Under the pieces are notes generated by a model that saw only the letters and a program-made list of their open reading frames with translations, was not told the DNA's origin and searched no databases. Source: Puia sp. (lineage in GTDB: Bacteria; Bacteroidota; Bacteroidia; Chitinophagales; Chitinophagaceae). From it: a DNA stretch of 64,000 nucleotides. The position numbers were made by a program, and so were the translations under genes. Where the stretch lies: NCBI GenBank assembly GCA_031292515.1, contig JARLGZ010000172.1, positions 62,001 to 126,000 on the forward strand, in the 5' to 3' direction. Positions 63,701 through 64,000 of this stretch are shown piece after piece; position 1 is the stretch's first letter, and the number at the start of each line of letters is the position of its first letter.

Positions 63701-64000
63701 GGCATTCAGGATATTCTCCTGGGATACCCGGGTGAACTCTTTTCCACCTACTTCTTCCACGGAATACCCCAGCGACTTCTTTTCACGGGTGATACCCAGC
63801 GCGGTCACGACCACGCCGGACAACTCCTGCGGCACGGTCTCGAGGATGACCTCCACCTGCGTACGACCATTGAGCGGGAATTCGAGCGTCTTGAAACCGA
63901 TGGAGCTGAATACCAGCACCGCGTTGGGCCCCGAGACCTTTAGCCGGAAGCTGCCATCGATTTTAGACGTCGTGGCATTGGAAGTTCCTTTTTCGGTGAC
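60728..64000 (-). CDS. SusC/RagA-type TonB-linked transporter, 5' end outside the window
   Basis: The frame is open to the right edge, so the signal peptide and the beginning of the CarboxypepD_reg-like domain are missing. The visible 1090 residues begin VTEKGTSNATTSKIDGSFRLK, the end of that domain, then the plug (ALGITREKKSLGYSVEEV, SVSMIIRGATSLSTDNQPLFVVDGVP, VTILKGPSAAALYGSRAGNGVVLITTKSG), followed by the barrel, ending with IPVGIKLNVIF. It imports a substrate over the outer membrane with energy from TonB and forms a pair with SusD. Confidence 0.95.
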   Translation of the reverse strand, partial: VTEKGTSNATTSKIDGSFRLKVSGPNAVLVFSSIGFKTLEFPLNGRTQVEVILETVPQELSGVVVTALGITREKKSLGYSVEEVGGKEFTRVSQENILNAMAGKVAGVTISSTGGTGSSVSMIIRGATSLSTDNQPLFVVDGVPFANTLNNISQVGIDNRVDYGNALSSINPEDIESVTILKGPSAAALYGSRAGNGVVLITTKSGRGVKKMTVTVTSNNVLDNPYKFLKFQTKFGPGQFSAIPVSVSGNLLTNPFGSLIQENIGSVWGAELDKGYSDVQWWSPLDANGNPIPEPLVSHKNNVKNFVQSGITSTNGVSVSNNNDQVSYRLSYANMSNRGIIPGSDLYRNSLDLNTGAKITKNLRLSSDINFSRNNSNNRPAGERGTNPLEWAYNVAPNTDIRQLKNYWIPGQEGIQQLTQSKGVFNNPYFLAHEVKNSFTRDRVFGNVKLDWQVTQGLSVMLRYTLDTYNETRETKISESYTEDPGGSYGLIGIKTFENNADFLVTYKKEVKDFSFSLSGGGNTRYQTGSNITDATKDGTGLIVPGVFTIQNILPSNLNYSSTYFKKGVKSVYGLLNIGYKDLAFLDVTGRNDWSSTLPNAQPYFYPSASLSLLINEIAGLKSKTIDLIKLRAGVAQVGNDANPYQLQSVLTNAGTWNNIPRLTTSSTLLNPQLKPEIATSYEGGLDFNMFKNRLRFAGTYYIAENKNQILSTTTPPSSGYSSKSINAGLLRSKGIELSLGGTPVKTKNWRVDINANLTRNRTTIVQLANGLPYYTLWTDAEGGAWTYVGEQIGDIYDAKMVTVTDPKSPYYGYPLLDNTGKWQSIDAINTKNKIGNFNPKFIMGMQASISYKSFTLSFTLDWRNGGDFVSQTYRYGQENGQSLPFYSNLINQGAKSPQQLRDYLVKNQNSLIISKGNHFPLVGGPTPQYGGYPFTYGSYTLPYGGVFVPGVRASGFDAQGNPTGYIENLGENVNEPNGTDILPVAGATSWSFTRANMFPASYLKLREISFGYDLPGKLVKSLKMQGATLSVYSRNIILWTAAKINIDPENAYQPSTNVQGNGIQFEQGIERYNVYPWVIPVGIKLNVIF

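Noticed and set aside
62702-63943. 413-codon plus-strand frame inside SusC
   Set aside because: Antisense to a well-defined TonB-linked transporter; no recognisable domain.

Overview
The window reads as a chromosomal segment from a Bacteroidota bacterium, most likely family Chitinophagaceae (the family is inference). Reasons: a SusC/SusD pair, a secreted metalloprotease with a type IX secretion tail, an HU-CCDC81-type membrane protein, many lipoproteins, a TlpA-type thioredoxin protein, and repeated -7 boxes of the Bacteroidota type TAnnTTTG with no Shine-Dalgarno pattern. No rRNA, tRNA, transposase, integrase or CRISPR array was recognised.

Left part (1-11.8 kb): the end of an outer-membrane protein; a histidine kinase/response regulator pair with an ATGA overlap; a secreted thioredoxin-like protein with a DUF3738-like tail; an NTF2-like protein; a small membrane protein; a siderophore-interacting-type flavoprotein with its AraC regulator; an FAD amine oxidase-like enzyme; then a tight exported redox operon (two-haem DUF1111 lipoprotein, Rieske protein, porin). 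12.2-21.6 kb is a TolC / adaptor / RND / RND efflux operon with two paralogous, apparently intact pumps.

21.7-32.3 kb is the most interesting part. A small three-helix membrane protein and a CDA-fold nucleoside deaminase carrying a lipoprotein signal lead into a TIR-STING fusion (Cap12-like, an NAD+-degrading CBASS effector type) with no cyclic-dinucleotide synthase anywhere in the window. It is followed convergently by an anti-sigma-like / ECF sigma pair that faces a three-gene operon of exported proteins: a papain-like protease, a DUF4384-like protein, and a TPR-caspase.

32.4-53 kb holds an ABC exporter, the pappalysin-like protease, glutaminyl cyclase, a decayed MacB/FtsX-type permease, an envelope operon (TPR protein, beta-barrel, HU-CCDC81, methyltransferase), DoxX, a thioesterase, a small AraC regulator with an SDR, a YncE/phosphoesterase fusion, a GMC oxidoreductase with an apparent in-frame internal deletion, and two lipoproteins. 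53.3-64 kb is a SusC/SusD locus in which every enzyme resembles a hydrolase of lipids, phosphodiesters or amides (ceramidase-like, PhoPQ-related, GDPD-esterase fusion, YdjC deacetylase); SusC runs off the right edge.

Two patterns cut across the window. Short tandem duplications lie on or beside the stop codons of about nine genes, and two genes appear to have lost internal segments in frame, suggesting frequent small recombination or slippage events in this genome.
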